NCBI GenBank assembly: GCA_050050615.1
Contig: JASFTV010000208.1
Coordinates: forward strand, 1-6,300
DNA length: 6,300 nucleotides
Direction of reading: 5' to 3'
Source of the DNA: JASFTV01 sp050050615
GTDB taxonomy: Bacteria > Desulfobacterota > DSM-4660 > Desulfatiglandales > HGW-15
Positions 5,523 through 6,300 of the stretch are shown in pieces. Both the position numbers and the translations under genes were made by a program. The notes below the pieces were generated by a model that worked only from the letters and a program-made list of their open reading frames with translations, was not told where the DNA came from and made no database searches. How positions within the stretch are numbered: the first letter of the stretch is position 1; every line of letters begins with the position of its first letter.

Positions 5523-6300
5523 TCACTTTGTATTGCGACTTTTATTCCATTTTCTGATGAAGTAGGGTTTGGTCATCTCGAAGGTGATGCAATCCTCTTC
5601 GATCGCATCCTCTGCTTGACGGGTGGACATCCTTTTGGTCTTTCTCACGAAGGAGAAGACCCTTCCGAAATAGAGGGGAATCAAGGAATCCATCATCAAG
5701 TCCAGCTCACAGACTTTATCCCGGTAACTAAGAGCCGTGTCGTACAGGATCCTCGCCCAAAGGTCGGTGGGGAAATTGAACACATTCCGTCTCATGCCCT
5801 TTATTTCGTGTAGCTTGTTGTATACGTCCTTGGAGAACATCTTTTCCCATACTTCGCCATATTCATCAAAACCGTCATGGAATGCTTGGATCAGTTTCTG
5901 GGTATCCACATCCACCTTTGGAGGCATTTCCACCTCGCCGAGACCAAATCCGTATATGGATGTAGGCTTGCTGTATTTGATCCGGGTCCAGTAGGATTCA
6001 AAATGGCAGATCAAGGAGAAGATGGTCCCCACCACCTGCCTGAACATGGGGCCCAGAGAGGCGGCAGGGTCTTTTGCCCTGTGAATCTTAGGCCTTCCCA
6101 TGAAGGATTGACAGACTTGGGCATCCTGATTAAGGGCCAAGGTGGTCATCCAGATATCGATTCCAAAATTGGACACAGCCTCATCCCATATGTTGCTCTC
6201 CAGATAGACGCGAGCAAGATCGCCGCTGAAGCCGAAGTCTCCCCCAATAGGTTGACGCACTCTCCTCCCGTATAGGGCTCGGGAGAGCGGATAGGCGATG
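5523..6300 (-). CDS. Glycosyltransferase, GT2/GT81-like (possible glucosyl/mannosyl-glycerate type), 3' part only
   Basis: The frame runs off the right edge: codons upstream of the GTG at 6260 read IAYPLSRALYGRR and continue, so 6260 is not the start and at least 258 C-terminal residues are visible. Features are RQPIGGDFGFSGDLA, followed by FGIDIWMTTLAL, the half of a GT-A catalytic domain where an acidic residue pair (here GID) precedes an acceptor-site helix. KIHRAKDP follows, with a His in the usual metal/nucleotide position, then GPMFRQVVGTIFSL. The mainly helical C-terminal region of about 150 residues has no membrane segment. The layout resembles glucosyl-3-phosphoglycerate synthase-like enzymes that use NDP-sugars, but the donor DXD motif lies outside the window and the exact acceptor is not known. 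Neighbouring glycerate kinase is compatible with a glycerate-linked role. Confidence 0.75.
   Translation of the reverse strand, partial: IAYPLSRALYGRRVRQPIGGDFGFSGDLARVYLESNIWDEAVSNFGIDIWMTTLALNQDAQVCQSFMGRPKIHRAKDPAASLGPMFRQVVGTIFSLICHFESYWTRIKYSKPTSIYGFGLGEVEMPPKVDVDTQKLIQAFHDGFDEYGEVWEKMFSKDVYNKLHEIKGMRRNVFNFPTDLWARILYDTALSYRDKVCELDLMMDSLIPLYFGRVFSFVRKTKRMSTRQAEDAIEEDCITFEMTKPYFIRKWNKSRNTK

Noticed and set aside
5487..5525. TGAAGC/GCTTCA inverted repeat between the convergent genes as a shared terminator
   Set aside because: The stem is only six bases with a 27-base loop, includes the glycosyltransferase stop codon, and has no T-run on either side.
1..6300. CRISPR array, tRNA or rRNA genes
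   Set aside because: No regularly spaced repeats of CRISPR length and no cloverleaf or rRNA-like segments were seen on either strand.

Overview
The window looks like chromosomal DNA from a Gram-negative bacterium, probably a Desulfobacterota (former Deltaproteobacteria) member. This is inferred from the mix of a divergent polysaccharide deacetylase, a WbqC-like protein, PanB, a MOFRL-type glycerate 2-kinase and a GT2/GT81-like glycosyltransferase, plus moderate GC content; no marker gene proves it.

Layout. Bases 1-330 carry no convincing protein gene but are packed with nested hairpins whose wobble pairs favour a minus-strand RNA; this is a candidate large structured RNA running off the left edge. 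Bases 375-3316 form a leftward gene set: a secreted divergent polysaccharide deacetylase, a possible 25-codon mini-ORF coupled to a 133-residue unknown protein, a WbqC-family protein, and PanB (pantothenate synthesis). A weak hairpin follows panB. Upstream of the set, at 3363-3413, a consensus -35 element lies between two near-identical palindromes 32 bp apart, a regulator-operator layout resembling NrdR boxes.

Bases 3542-4000 hold a 459-bp non-coding foldback element with 24-bp terminal inverted repeats, an 8-bp target duplication and nested internal arms. One internal segment is clearly related to the candidate RNA at the left edge. Its right end appears to supply the -35 of a promoter reading into the glycerate 2-kinase gene (4109-5470, plus strand). 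Convergent to that gene is the 3' part of a glycosyltransferase gene that leaves the right edge (5523-6300, minus).

Working together: the leftward genes combine cell-envelope functions with one cofactor enzyme. The kinase and the glycosyltransferase could both touch phosphoglycerate chemistry if the latter is a glucosyl/mannosyl-glycerate type enzyme, but that link is inference. The most unusual content is non-coding: the left-edge structured RNA, the foldback element related to it, and the paired operator.
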